Below are positions 1 through 6,400 of a stretch of 11,715 nt of DNA, one piece after another (within the stretch, counting starts at the first letter, position 1; every line of letters begins with the position of its first letter). Under the pieces are notes generated by a model. The model did no database searches. It was not told the DNA's origin and saw only the letters and a program-made list of their open reading frames with translations. A program made the position numbers and the translations under genes. This stretch comes from an uncultured Oscillospiraceae bacterium (GTDB lineage Bacteria; Bacillota; Clostridia; Oscillospirales; Oscillospiraceae), in NCBI GenBank assembly GCA_934621665.1, contig CAKTUT010000038.1, positions 1 to 11,715 of the forward strand. Direction: 5' to 3'.

Positions 1-1
1 G

Positions 2-613
2 GTCAACTATGCGCTTGAGGGCTCGGTGTTCGTGGCCGGCGCGGCAATTCAGTGGCTGCGCGATGAGCTTCGCATCATCGACTCCGCCCCCGACTCCGAG
101 TACTACGCACAAAAGGTAAAGGACACCAATGGCTGCTATGTCGTCCCGGCGTTTACCGGCCTCGGCGCGCCGCACTGGGATCAATATGCGCGCGGCACAA
201 TCGTCGGCATTACGCGCGGCGTAAACAAAAATCACATCATCCGCGCCACCATGGAGTCGCTTGCCTATCAGGTCAACGACATCCTCGTGGCCATGCAGGC
301 CGACTCCGGTATCCGCCTTGCAGCGCTGAACGTAGACGGCGGCGCATCGGCAAACAATCTGCTCATGCAGATGCAGGCCGATATCTCCGGCGCGCCGGTG
401 CAGCGTCCCACGTGTGTGGAGACGACCGCCATGGGCGCGGCATATCTGGCCGGGCTTGCCGTTGGCTACTGGAGCGGAAAGGACGACGTTGTCCGCAACC
501 GCGCCATTGACCGCGTGTTCCACCCATCAATTTCTGCCGAGGCGCGCGCCGAAAAGGTAAAGGGCTGGAACAAGGCTGTTCGCTGCGCCTACGGCTGGGC
601 AAAAGAGGACTGA
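2..613 (+). CDS. glpK: Glycerol kinase, C-terminal part (cut by window start)
   Basis: This is the last 203 residues of glycerol kinase, which phosphorylates glycerol with ATP to sn-glycerol 3-phosphate in the cytoplasm. The reading frame is open from base 2, and the start lies outside the window; family members are about 500 residues, so roughly the last 40% is present. Visible FGGY-kinase hallmarks are [11 protein letters not shown] at the very start, [20 protein letters not shown], and the C-terminal nucleotide-binding segment [13 protein letters not shown] followed by [14 protein letters not shown]. The protein ends in TGA at 611-613. It is followed by the glycerol facilitator gene 72 bases downstream, the usual glpK-glpF pairing. 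The regulatory histidine that HPr phosphorylates in many Firmicutes would lie upstream, so that control cannot be judged here. Assignment is firm; no damage is seen in the visible part. Confidence 0.96.
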   Translation, partial: VNYALEGSVFVAGAAIQWLRDELRIIDSAPDSEYYAQKVKDTNGCYVVPAFTGLGAPHWDQYARGTIVGITRGVNKNHIIRATMESLAYQVNDILVAMQADSGIRLAALNVDGGASANNLLMQMQADISGAPVQRPTCVETTAMGAAYLAGLAVGYWSGKDDVVRNRAIDRVFHPSISAEARAEKVKGWNKAVRCAYGWAKED

Positions 614-638
614 GCGCTGATTTCGGATCATTCAGCGC
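614..638 (+). other. Short hairpin directly after glpK stop
   Basis: Arms GCGCTGA (614-620) and TCAGCGC (632-638) are perfect complements around an 11-base loop and begin at the base after the glpK stop codon. No T-tract follows; the next bases are purine-rich and contain a strong Shine-Dalgarno-like AAGGAGG (644-650). It is therefore more likely an mRNA stability or processing element within the operon than a terminator. Confidence 0.45.
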
Positions 639-685
639 AGAAAAAGGAGGAGCTGCATCCGACAATTTCATAGGGGGGAAGCCTG

Positions 686-1402
686 ATGTTCTTAAAGTAT
701 CTTGCGGAATTCTTAGGAACCATGATGCTAATTCTGCTTGGCGACGGCGTTGTGGCAAATGTTACTTTGAACAAGTCCGGTATGAAAGGCGCCGGTTCCA
801 TCCAGATCACGCTTGCGTGGGGTCTTGCAGTGATGGTGCCCGCGTTCATCTTCGGGCAGGCCTCGGGCGCAAGCTTCAATCCCGCGCTCACGCTGGCGCT
901 GGCCGCGGGCGGGATGTTTGAATGGGCGCTTGTCCCCGGTTATATTGCCGCACAGATGCTTGGCGGCATTGTGGGCGCGGCGCTGGTGTATCTTCTGTTC
1001 AAAGACCAGTTTGACGCAACCGACGATCCCGCCGCAAAGCTTGGCGTTTTCTCCACCGGTCCGGCAGTTGCAAACACGCCGCGCAATCTCTTACAGGAGG
1101 CCATCGCCACGTTCGTGCTGGTATTCGCCATCTGCGGGCTCAATCAAGTGCCCGGTCTTGATGCGGGACTTGGAAAGCTTTTGGTTTTTGGCATCATCGT
1201 CTCCATTGGCATGTCGCTTGGCGGTCTGACCGGCTACGCGCTCAACCCTGCGCGTGATCTCGGCCCGCGCATCGCGCACGCCATTCTCCCCATCCGCGGC
1301 AAGGGCAGCAGCAACTTCCGCTACGGTCTCATCGTCCCCGTCCTCGGACCGATTCTGGGCGGAATGCTCGCCGTGCTTCTCTATCGCGCCATTCCATGGT
1401 AA
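686..1402 (+). CDS. glpF: Glycerol uptake facilitator (MIP/aquaglyceroporin)
   Basis: A 238-residue integral membrane channel of the MIP family that lets glycerol diffuse across the cytoplasmic membrane. Both half-helix signatures are present: NPA at residues 65-67 (SFNPALTLAL) and NPARD at 187-191. The aspartate after the second NPAR is typical of glycerol-conducting members rather than water-only aquaporins. Several hydrophobic segments cover most of the protein, as expected for six transmembrane helices. The ATG at 686 is preceded by AGGGGGGAA at 672-680. The first half-helix reads GASFNPA, with serine where many family members have histidine (SGAHxNPA). The gene lies between glpK and the glycerol-3-phosphate dehydrogenase-like gene, matching substrate entry followed by phosphorylation and oxidation. 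The assignment is firm; exact substrate range is inferred from motif and context. Confidence 0.95.
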   Translation: MFLKYLAEFLGTMMLILLGDGVVANVTLNKSGMKGAGSIQITLAWGLAVMVPAFIFGQASGASFNPALTLALAAGGMFEWALVPGYIAAQMLGGIVGAALVYLLFKDQFDATDDPAAKLGVFSTGPAVANTPRNLLQEAIATFVLVFAICGLNQVPGLDAGLGKLLVFGIIVSIGMSLGGLTGYALNPARDLGPRIAHAILPIRGKGSSNFRYGLIVPVLGPILGGMLAVLLYRAIPW

Positions 1403-1411
1403 AATAAGCTG

Positions 1412-1441
1412 CTGCGGACAGTCCATATGGACTGCCCGCAG
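1412..1441 (+). other. Intra-operon hairpin between glpF and the GlpA-like gene
   Basis: Thirteen-base arms at 1412-1424 and 1429-1441 pair with a single A/C mismatch around a 4-base ATAT loop; the centre is CCATATGG. It begins ten bases after the glpF stop. No T-run follows, so it does not look like a standard intrinsic terminator. It may stabilise or process the mRNA and set different levels for glpF and the downstream dehydrogenase genes. An ATG inside it (1427) would be an in-frame but poorly supported start for the next gene. Confidence 0.55.
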
Positions 1442-1501
1442 TGCGCGAATTCATACAGGTCTGCACTGCAGGCCGCACTTTCCTTAAAGGAGGAATCACT
1501 T

Positions 1502-2956
1502 TTGTACGATATCATCATCATCGGCGCCGGTGTCACTGGCTGCGCTGTAGCGCGTTATCTCTCGCGCTATCAGGCAAAGCTTCTGGTGCTGGAGCGCGCC
1601 GAGGACGTCTGCTGCGGCACGTCCAAGGCCAACAGTGCCATTGTCCACGCGGGTTTTGACGCGGCAAACGGCAGTCTGATGGCCAGGATGAACCTGCTTG
1701 GCAGCCAGCTGATGCCGCAGCTTGCCGCCGACCTTGACATTCCGTTCCGCCGCAACGGAAGCCTTGTCGTGTGTATGTCGCAGGACGATCTGCCGCGGCT
1801 GCACGCGCTGTATGAAAACGGCGTAAAAAATGGCGTGCAGGGTCTTGAGATTGTAGACGCAGCGCGGCTGCACGAGCTTGAGCCGAATGTCAGCAAAAAT
1901 GCCGTGGCCGCGCTTTGGGCGCCCACCGGCGGCATCGTCTGTCCGTTTGGGCTGACCATTGCGCTGGCGGAAAATGCAAACGCCAACGGCGCGGAGTTCC
2001 GTTTTAACACCGAGGTCACCGGCTTTACGCGCGGCGATGGCTTCTGGACGGTGCATACGGCGGACGGCGACTATCAGACGCGCTACGTGGTAAACGCCGC
2101 AGGTCTCTATGCCGACGTGCTGCACAACATGGTATCGGACAAAAAGCTTCACATCACGCCGCGGCGCGGCGACTACTGCCTGCTTGACAAGCAGACGGGC
2201 GGCTTCGTCCGGCACACCGTATTTCAGCTGCCCGGAAAGCTTGGAAAGGGCGTGCTCGTCAGTCCCACTATCCACGGCAATACCATTGTTGGCCCGACGG
2301 CCATTGACATTGACGACCGCGAGGGCACAAACACCACCGCCGCAGGACTGGATGAGCTGATTGCAAAGGCCGGAGCGACCGTTGAAAATCTTCCTATCCG
2401 CCAGACCATCACCAGCTTTGCCGGTTTGCGCGCACATGAGGATCACCACGAATTTGTTATTGGCGAGGCCGACGGCGCGCCGCAATTTATCGACTGTGCG
2501 GGCATTGAGTCTCCCGGCCTCAGCTCCGCGCCCGCCATCGGTCTGACCGCGGCGGAGCTTCTGCGCGACAAGATGGGGCTTTGCGAAAAAGAACACTTCA
2601 TCGCCACCCGCAAAGGCGTGCTTGACCCCAAAACGCTAAGCAAACCCGAGTATCAGGCGCTGATTGAAAAAGAACCTGCCTACGGTCAGATCATCTGTCG
2701 CTGTGAGCAGGTCACCGAGGGCGAGATCATCGACGCCATCCGCCGTCCGCTCGGTGCAAAGAGCCTTGACGGCATCAAGCGCCGCACGCGCGCCGGGATG
2801 GGACGCTGTCAGGCAGGCTTTTGCAGCCCGCGCGTCATGGAAATCCTTGCGCGTGAGCTTGGCGTCGATCAGGCCAAGATCACAAAATCCGGCGGCGCGT
2901 CGCGCCTGATTGTGGGTACAAACAAAGACCAGCTTGCGGAGGTGCAGGACAGATGA
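1502..2956 (+). CDS. GlpA-like FAD-dependent glycerol-3-phosphate dehydrogenase with C-terminal [2Fe-2S] domain
   Basis: A 484-residue flavoprotein predicted to oxidise sn-glycerol 3-phosphate to dihydroxyacetone phosphate. The N-terminus has the FAD-binding Rossmann motif GAGVTG, followed by TSKANSAIVHAGFD, typical of the GlpA/L-2-hydroxyglutarate oxidase group. The C-terminus carries a BFD-like [2Fe-2S] domain with cysteines at residues 399, 401, 436 and 441 (CRC and CQAGFC). I choose TTG at 1502 because AAAGGAGG lies at 1486-1493, eight bases upstream, and the flavin motif begins immediately after it. The ATG at 1427 adds 25 non-family residues and lies inside a hairpin. The stop overlaps the next gene's start (ATGA at 2953-2956), implying translational coupling. 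Family members also include hydroxyacid oxidases; the glpK-glpF context favours glycerol 3-phosphate. GlpA is a close description, but the gene symbol is withheld because no canonical GlpBC partner follows. Confidence 0.88.
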   Translation: MYDIIIIGAGVTGCAVARYLSRYQAKLLVLERAEDVCCGTSKANSAIVHAGFDAANGSLMARMNLLGSQLMPQLAADLDIPFRRNGSLVVCMSQDDLPRLHALYENGVKNGVQGLEIVDAARLHELEPNVSKNAVAALWAPTGGIVCPFGLTIALAENANANGAEFRFNTEVTGFTRGDGFWTVHTADGDYQTRYVVNAAGLYADVLHNMVSDKKLHITPRRGDYCLLDKQTGGFVRHTVFQLPGKLGKGVLVSPTIHGNTIVGPTAIDIDDREGTNTTAAGLDELIAKAGATVENLPIRQTITSFAGLRAHEDHHEFVIGEADGAPQFIDCAGIESPGLSSAPAIGLTAAELLRDKMGLCEKEHFIATRKGVLDPKTLSKPEYQALIEKEPAYGQIICRCEQVTEGEIIDAIRRPLGAKSLDGIKRRTRAGMGRCQAGFCSPRVMEILARELGVDQAKITKSGGASRLIVGTNKDQLAEVQDR

Positions 2957-4212
2957 AATATGAACTCGTCATCGTCGGCGGCGGCCCTGCCGGTCTTGCC
3001 GCCGCAATTGCGGCCTATGACGCGGGCTGCCGCAGCATTCTGATTCTTGAACGCGACACGCAGCTCGGCGGCATTCTGAACCAGTGCATCCACAACGGCT
3101 TTGGCCTGCACACGTTCGGCGAGGAGCTGACCGGTCCTGAGTACGCCGCGCGCTACATTTCACAGGCGCAGGTACGCAACATCGAGTACAAGCTCTCCAC
3201 CATGGTGCTTTCTATCACGCAGGACAAGCACATCACCGCTGTCAACCGCACTGACGGCCTGCTTGAGATTGATGCATCGGCCATCATTCTGGCCATGGGC
3301 TGCCGTGAGCGCAGCCGCGGCGCGCTGAATATCCCCGGCTACCGCCCGGCGGGCATCTATTCTGCCGGTACGGCGCAGCGCCTTGTCAACATTGAGGGTT
3401 ATCTCCCCGGCCGCCGCGTCGTCATTCTCGGCAGCGGCGATATCGGTCTGATTATGGCGCGGCGCATGACGCTGGAGGGCGCAAAGGTTCTGGTGGTTGC
3501 AGAGCTCCTGCCCTACTCCGGCGGTCTCAAGCGCAACATTGTCCAGTGTCTCAACGATTTTGACATTCCGCTGAAGCTCAGCCACACCGTTGTGGACATT
3601 GAGGGCAAGGAACGCGTCACCGGCGTAACCATCGCCGAGGTCGGCGCAGACCGAAAGCCCATCCCCGGCACGGAAATTCACTACGACTGCGACACGCTGC
3701 TGCTCTCATGCGGTCTGATTCCCGAAAATGAGCTTTCGCGCGGCATGGGCGTAACGCTCAGCCCCGTTACAAGCGGTCCGGTTGTCGATGAAAGCCTGCA
3801 AACGTCCATTCCCGGCGTGTTTGCCGCGGGCAACGTCCTGCACGTGCATGATCTGGTGGACTTTGTCTCGGAGGAAGCGGCCGCTGCCGGACGCGCCGCC
3901 GTGCGGTATCTTGTGCGTGGCGAAGCGCCGCATCGCCATGAAATTCCGATCACATTCGAGGGCGGCGCACGCTACACCGTTCCCGCCAGCATTGACCCCG
4001 CGCTGGTCACCGACGATCTTGTCATTCGCTTCCGCGTGGGGAACGTCATGAAAAAGCGCACCGTCCGGCTGTATCTGGATGACGACGCGGTCGTCACGCG
4101 CAAGCGCCCCGTCATGGCGCCGGGCGAGATGGAGGAGCTGAAGCTCACCCGTGCCGCGCTTGACGCGCATTCAGGTCTTTCGCGCATTCACATTGCAGTT
4201 GAGGAGGCATAA
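2953..4212 (+). CDS. FAD/NAD(P)-binding oxidoreductase, partner of GlpA-like protein
   Basis: A 419-residue soluble flavoprotein of the pyridine nucleotide-disulfide oxidoreductase fold. The FAD site is GGGPAGLAAAIAAYDAG near residues 8-24, followed by LGGILNQCIHNGFG. A second dinucleotide-binding motif, ILGSGDIG, lies at residues 158-165 and would hold NAD(P). GVFAAGNVLHVHDLVDFV is the C-terminal FAD-contacting segment. No redox-active CxxC disulfide is evident. The ATG at 2953 overlaps the previous stop by four bases and has GGAGGT at 2938-2943. This protein takes the operon position of GlpB in the classical anaerobic GlpABC enzyme but has the two-nucleotide-domain architecture. It may pass electrons between the GlpA-like subunit and NAD(H) or another carrier; that is inference. 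The oxidoreductase class is firm, the physiological acceptor is unknown. Confidence 0.88.
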   Translation: MKYELVIVGGGPAGLAAAIAAYDAGCRSILILERDTQLGGILNQCIHNGFGLHTFGEELTGPEYAARYISQAQVRNIEYKLSTMVLSITQDKHITAVNRTDGLLEIDASAIILAMGCRERSRGALNIPGYRPAGIYSAGTAQRLVNIEGYLPGRRVVILGSGDIGLIMARRMTLEGAKVLVVAELLPYSGGLKRNIVQCLNDFDIPLKLSHTVVDIEGKERVTGVTIAEVGADRKPIPGTEIHYDCDTLLLSCGLIPENELSRGMGVTLSPVTSGPVVDESLQTSIPGVFAAGNVLHVHDLVDFVSEEAAAAGRAAVRYLVRGEAPHRHEIPITFEGGARYTVPASIDPALVTDDLVIRFRVGNVMKKRTVRLYLDDDAVVTRKRPVMAPGEMEELKLTRAALDAHSGLSRIHIAVEEA

Positions 4213-4214
4213 CA

Positions 4215-4580
4215 ATGGAAAAACGAGAACTCACCTGCATCGGCTGCCCGCTCGGCTGCGCTATCACCGTCACAATGGACGGCAGCGGAATCAAGGACGT
4301 CACCGGCTTTACCTGCAAGCGCGGCCACGACTACGCCTGCAAGGAAGTGACAAATCCCACACGAATCGTCACCACCACCGTCCGCCTGACCGGCAGCCAG
4401 ACAGGCGCGGCGGTTGTCAGCTGCAAAACGGCGCAGGATATCCCAAAGGGAAAGATTTTTGTTGTCGTCGCAGCACTTAAAAACGTAACGGCAAGCGCGC
4501 CGGTGAAAATCGGCGACGTGCTTGCAGAAAACATCGCCGGAACGGGCGTCTCAATTGTCGCAACAAAGGATGTTGTATAA
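4215..4580 (+). CDS. DUF1667 family small cysteine-rich protein
   Basis: A 121-residue protein of the DUF1667 family, whose biochemical function is not known to me. The N-terminal 42 residues hold five cysteines at positions 8, 11, 15, 34 and 42, in CIGCPLGC and CKRGHDYAC. This pattern suits an iron-sulfur cluster or zinc site. The remainder is predicted soluble, with a beta-rich C-terminus (KIGDVLAENIAGTGVSIVATKDVV). ATG at 4215 is preceded by AGGAGG at 4202-4207 and starts two bases after the upstream stop. Its place as third gene after a GlpA-like and an FAD/NAD(P) flavoprotein is, as I recall, a recurrent arrangement in Firmicutes and Thermotogae. It may therefore be a small electron-transfer or assembly subunit of the glycerol-3-phosphate dehydrogenase complex. 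Family assignment is good; the role is inferred. Confidence 0.87.
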   Translation: MEKRELTCIGCPLGCAITVTMDGSGIKDVTGFTCKRGHDYACKEVTNPTRIVTTTVRLTGSQTGAAVVSCKTAQDIPKGKIFVVVAALKNVTASAPVKIGDVLAENIAGTGVSIVATKDVV

Positions 4581-4586
4581 GCACAA

Positions 4587-4621
4587 ACCAGCGGGTGGTG
4601 CATGATGCACCACCCGCTGGT
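4587..4621. repeat. Left terminal palindrome (16-bp perfect arms, copy 1 of direct repeat)
   Basis: Arms at 4587-4602 and 4606-4621 are perfectly complementary over 16 bases, with a TGA loop. The palindrome begins seven bases after the DUF1667 stop. A near-identical copy occurs 268 bases downstream (4857-4889), with a single A/G difference over 33 bases. In the + direction it is followed by no T-run. In the - direction it is followed by TTTGTGC, so it could act as a weak terminator for transcripts coming from the xylulokinase side. Confidence 0.8.
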
Positions 4622-4653
4622 GAGCTTGTCAAAAAGGCATTTTTGACAAGCTC
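4622..4653. repeat. Perfect 14-bp hairpin
   Basis: Arms at 4622-4635 and 4640-4653 are perfectly complementary over 14 bases around a GGCA loop. The left arm ends in five A and the right arm begins with five T. The motif TTTTTGACA of the right arm recurs at 4841-4849, where it forms the inner edge of the right terminal repeat. Confidence 0.75.
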
Positions 4654-4688
4654 TCAAACGAAAAACGCCGCGCTGGTTTTTCGTTTGA
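4654..4688. repeat. Perfect 13-bp hairpin
   Basis: Arms TCAAACGAAAAAC (4654-4666) and its exact complement (4676-4688) enclose a nine-base GC-rich loop. It abuts the preceding hairpin with no intervening base. Confidence 0.75.
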
Positions 4689-4696
4689 AAAGGATG

Positions 4697-4756
4697 CACA
4701 ATGCTGCGCGCATAATTTGTGCGCAGCTGACGCACAAATTCCACACTTGCATTGTG
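4697..4756. repeat. Nested two-stem structure
   Basis: An outer stem CACAATGC (4697-4704) pairs with GCATTGTG (4749-4756). Inside it, AATTTGTGCG (4714-4723) pairs perfectly with CGCACAAATT (4731-4740) around a seven-base loop. An alternative stem GCTGCGC/GCGCAGC (4703-4709 with 4721-4727) competes with the inner one, so two mutually exclusive folds are possible. Confidence 0.6.
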
Positions 4757-4762
4757 TGATGT

Positions 4763-4795
4763 GTTTTGCCCGACGTACACGCCGCCGGGCAAAAC
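4763..4795. repeat. Perfect 10-bp hairpin
   Basis: Arms GTTTTGCCCG (4763-4772) and CGGGCAAAAC (4786-4795) are exact complements around a 13-base loop. Confidence 0.7.
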
Positions 4796-4809
4796 GGATT
4801 CACAGTTTA

Positions 4810-4829
4810 TTCCGCCGTGCGCGGCGGAA
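4810..4829. repeat. Perfect 8-bp GC-rich hairpin
   Basis: Arms TTCCGCCG (4810-4817) and CGGCGGAA (4822-4829) enclose a TGCG loop. A run of six T (4840-4845) lies ten bases further on, too distant for a standard terminator U-tract. Confidence 0.65.
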
Positions 4830-4856
4830 CGCTACGAGATTTTTTGACAGACTGAA

Positions 4857-4894
4857 CAGCGGGTGATGCATGATGCACCACCCGCTGGTTTTTT
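4857..4894 (+). terminator. Right terminal palindrome with T-tract: intrinsic terminator for the + strand glycerol operon
   Basis: Arms at 4857-4870 and 4874-4887 form a 14-base GC-rich stem with one A/C mismatch and a TGA loop. Six T follow at 4889-4894 after two G. In the + direction this is a standard Rho-independent terminator. It ends just before the convergent xylulokinase stop codon (4896-4898). Its sequence is a near copy of the palindrome at 4589-4621. Confidence 0.7.
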
Positions 4895-4895
4895 A

Positions 4896-6368
4896 TCAGA
4901 GCGCCGCAAATACGCTTTTCAGCGCCGGATAGAGCTTTTTAAAGCTCTGATACCGTGCCTCATATTTGGCCGTCAGCGCCGCGTCCGGCTCGGTTGTGGA
5001 CGCGGTCTCAACAAGCGCATCCGCCGCTTCCCGAACCGTTTTGAACTGTCCGCAGCCGACCATGGCGAGCATCGCCGCGCCGTAGCCCGGCCCCTGCTCG
5101 GTTTTCACCATGTCCAGCGGAATTCCGAGGATGTTGGCAAAAATCCTGCGCCACAGCGGGCTCTTCGCGCCGCCGCCGCAGATGTTCGAGCGCGGAATGG
5201 AAATGCCAAGCGACTTTGCAACCTCAAACGAGTCGCGGATGGCAAACGCTACGCCCTCCAAAACTGCCTGTACCATGTCACAACGACTCGTGTCCATCGT
5301 CATACCGGTAAACGTGCCGCGCGCATTCGTGTCATTGATGGGGCTGCGTTCGCCCATCAGATATGGCAGGAAATAGACGTGATTCTCGCCGAGCTTTTCG
5401 CCGGTAATGGGTGCTTGCTCGGCTGCAAAGTCGGACGTGTGCAGAATTTCCTCGCACAGCCACTTGTTGCAGCTGGCAGCGGAGAGCATGCAGCCCATCA
5501 GATGATATCCGCCGTCGGCATGCGCAAATGCATGCAGCGCATTGTTGGGATCTACGCCAAATTTGTCGGACGAGATAAAAATCGTCCCGGATGTGCCAAG
5601 GCTGATGTTGCAGCCGCCCGCGCCAACTGTTCCCGTGCCGATTGCCGCTGCGGCGTTGTCGCCCGCACCGGCCACAACCTTGACCGATTCGGGCAGCCCC
5701 AGCGTCTGTGCGGCTTCTTTTGTGAGCGTATTGGTGACCTCGAAACTCTCGAACAGCTTTGGCATCTGTGCTTCCGTTACGCCGCAGATGTCCAGCATCT
5801 CTTTTGACCAACGCTTATGCGCCACGTCCAAAAGCAGCATTCCGGATGCGTCGGAGTAGTCGCAGCTGTGCACGCCGGTCAGCTTGTAGTTTACATAATC
5901 TTTTGGCAGCATGATCTTCGCAATTCTCGCGAAGTTCTCCGGCTCATTTTCGCGCATCCACAGAAGCTTTGGCGCGGTGAAGCCCGCAAAGGCGATATTT
6001 GCCGTCAGCGCCGACAGCTTTTCCTTGCCGATGGTATGGTTGAGATAGTCTACCTCTTTTGCTGTTCTGCCGTCATTCCACAAAATCGCCGGGCGAATGA
6101 CATTGTCGTCCACATCCAGCGCAACAAGGCCATGCATCTGACCGCCCGCGCCGATGCCTGCAACCTGCGCAGCGTCAAAGCCGCGCAGCAGCTCCGGCAC
6201 GCCGCTTACCACCGCATCCCACCAGTCCTCCGGCTTCTGCTCCGACCAGCCAGGGTGCGGGAAGATCAGTGGATATTCCTTTGTAACGGTATTTAAAATC
6301 GCGCCGCTTTCATCTACCAGCAGCAGCTTGCACGCCGACGTGCCAAGATCAATTCCAATATACTCCAT
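4896..6368 (-). CDS. xylB: Xylulokinase (FGGY family)
   Basis: A 490-residue cytoplasmic kinase predicted to phosphorylate D-xylulose to D-xylulose 5-phosphate with ATP, feeding the pentose phosphate pathway. The N-terminal phosphate motif is GIDLGTSACK (residues 5-14). GQMHG at 76-80 is the xylulokinase-type signature, and D237 in GAGDNAAAA is the likely catalytic aspartate. SLGTSGT lies at 256-262 and ICGGGAKSPLWRRI at 396-409. Length matches the family (about 480-500). I start at the ATG at 6368 because AGAGGG (6375-6380) lies six bases upstream and MEYIGIDLGT is the normal family start. A longer reading to 6404 overlaps the upstream gene and adds nonconserved residues. It follows the Gfo/Idh/MocA gene by 32 bases, so the two are probably one unit. 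Another pentulose or hexulose substrate remains possible. Confidence 0.92.
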   Translation of the reverse strand: MEYIGIDLGTSACKLLLVDESGAILNTVTKEYPLIFPHPGWSEQKPEDWWDAVVSGVPELLRGFDAAQVAGIGAGGQMHGLVALDVDDNVIRPAILWNDGRTAKEVDYLNHTIGKEKLSALTANIAFAGFTAPKLLWMRENEPENFARIAKIMLPKDYVNYKLTGVHSCDYSDASGMLLLDVAHKRWSKEMLDICGVTEAQMPKLFESFEVTNTLTKEAAQTLGLPESVKVVAGAGDNAAAAIGTGTVGAGGCNISLGTSGTIFISSDKFGVDPNNALHAFAHADGGYHLMGCMLSAASCNKWLCEEILHTSDFAAEQAPITGEKLGENHVYFLPYLMGERSPINDTNARGTFTGMTMDTSRCDMVQAVLEGVAFAIRDSFEVAKSLGISIPRSNICGGGAKSPLWRRIFANILGIPLDMVKTEQGPGYGAAMLAMVGCGQFKTVREAADALVETASTTEPDAALTAKYEARYQSFKKLYPALKSVFAAL

Positions 6369-6400
6369 CATTTTCCCTCTCAAATCCGACGCTCTGCGCC

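Larger units (their letters stand above)
4585..4891. repeat. 307-bp palindrome-packed element with 51-bp imperfect terminal inverted repeats
   Basis: The space between the convergent glycerol and xylulokinase operons is noncoding and highly structured. Bases 4585-4635 and the reverse complement of 4841-4891 agree at 45 of 51 positions, giving long terminal inverted repeats. Each terminal repeat contains its own near-perfect palindrome (4587-4621 and 4857-4887). Inside lie further hairpins at 4654-4688, 4697-4756 (nested), 4763-4795 and 4810-4829. I see no open reading frame with a ribosome binding site and no obvious target-site duplication in the flanks. Candidate explanations are a MITE-like nonautonomous element, a structured RNA closed by its ends, or a cluster of converging terminators. 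I cannot choose between them by eye. Confidence 0.7.

Noticed and set aside
1427..1501. ATG at 1427 as the start of the GlpA-like protein
   Set aside because: It sits in a hairpin loop/stem, has no ribosome binding site, and adds 25 residues not matching the family; TTG at 1502 is better placed.
1496..2596. Long - strand open frame (366 codons) opposite the GlpA-like gene
   Set aside because: It lies fully antisense to a well-supported flavoprotein, shows no recognisable motif, and reflects GC-rich codon bias.
4331..4792. - strand open frame of 153 codons over DUF1667 and the palindromic block
   Set aside because: It is antisense to the DUF1667 gene and its coding would consist of palindrome sequence; no ribosome binding site.
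4581..4895. CRISPR array
   Set aside because: Hairpins differ in sequence and length; there is no repeated unit with regular unique spacers and no cas gene.
4575..4905. Target-site duplication flanking the palindromic element
   Set aside because: The flanking bases on the two sides show no direct repeat that I can support, so insertion by transposition is not demonstrated.
4863..5807. Long + strand open frame (314 codons) opposite xylulokinase
   Set aside because: Antisense to conserved FGGY kinase motifs, starts inside the terminator palindrome, and has arginine/alanine-rich low-complexity translation.
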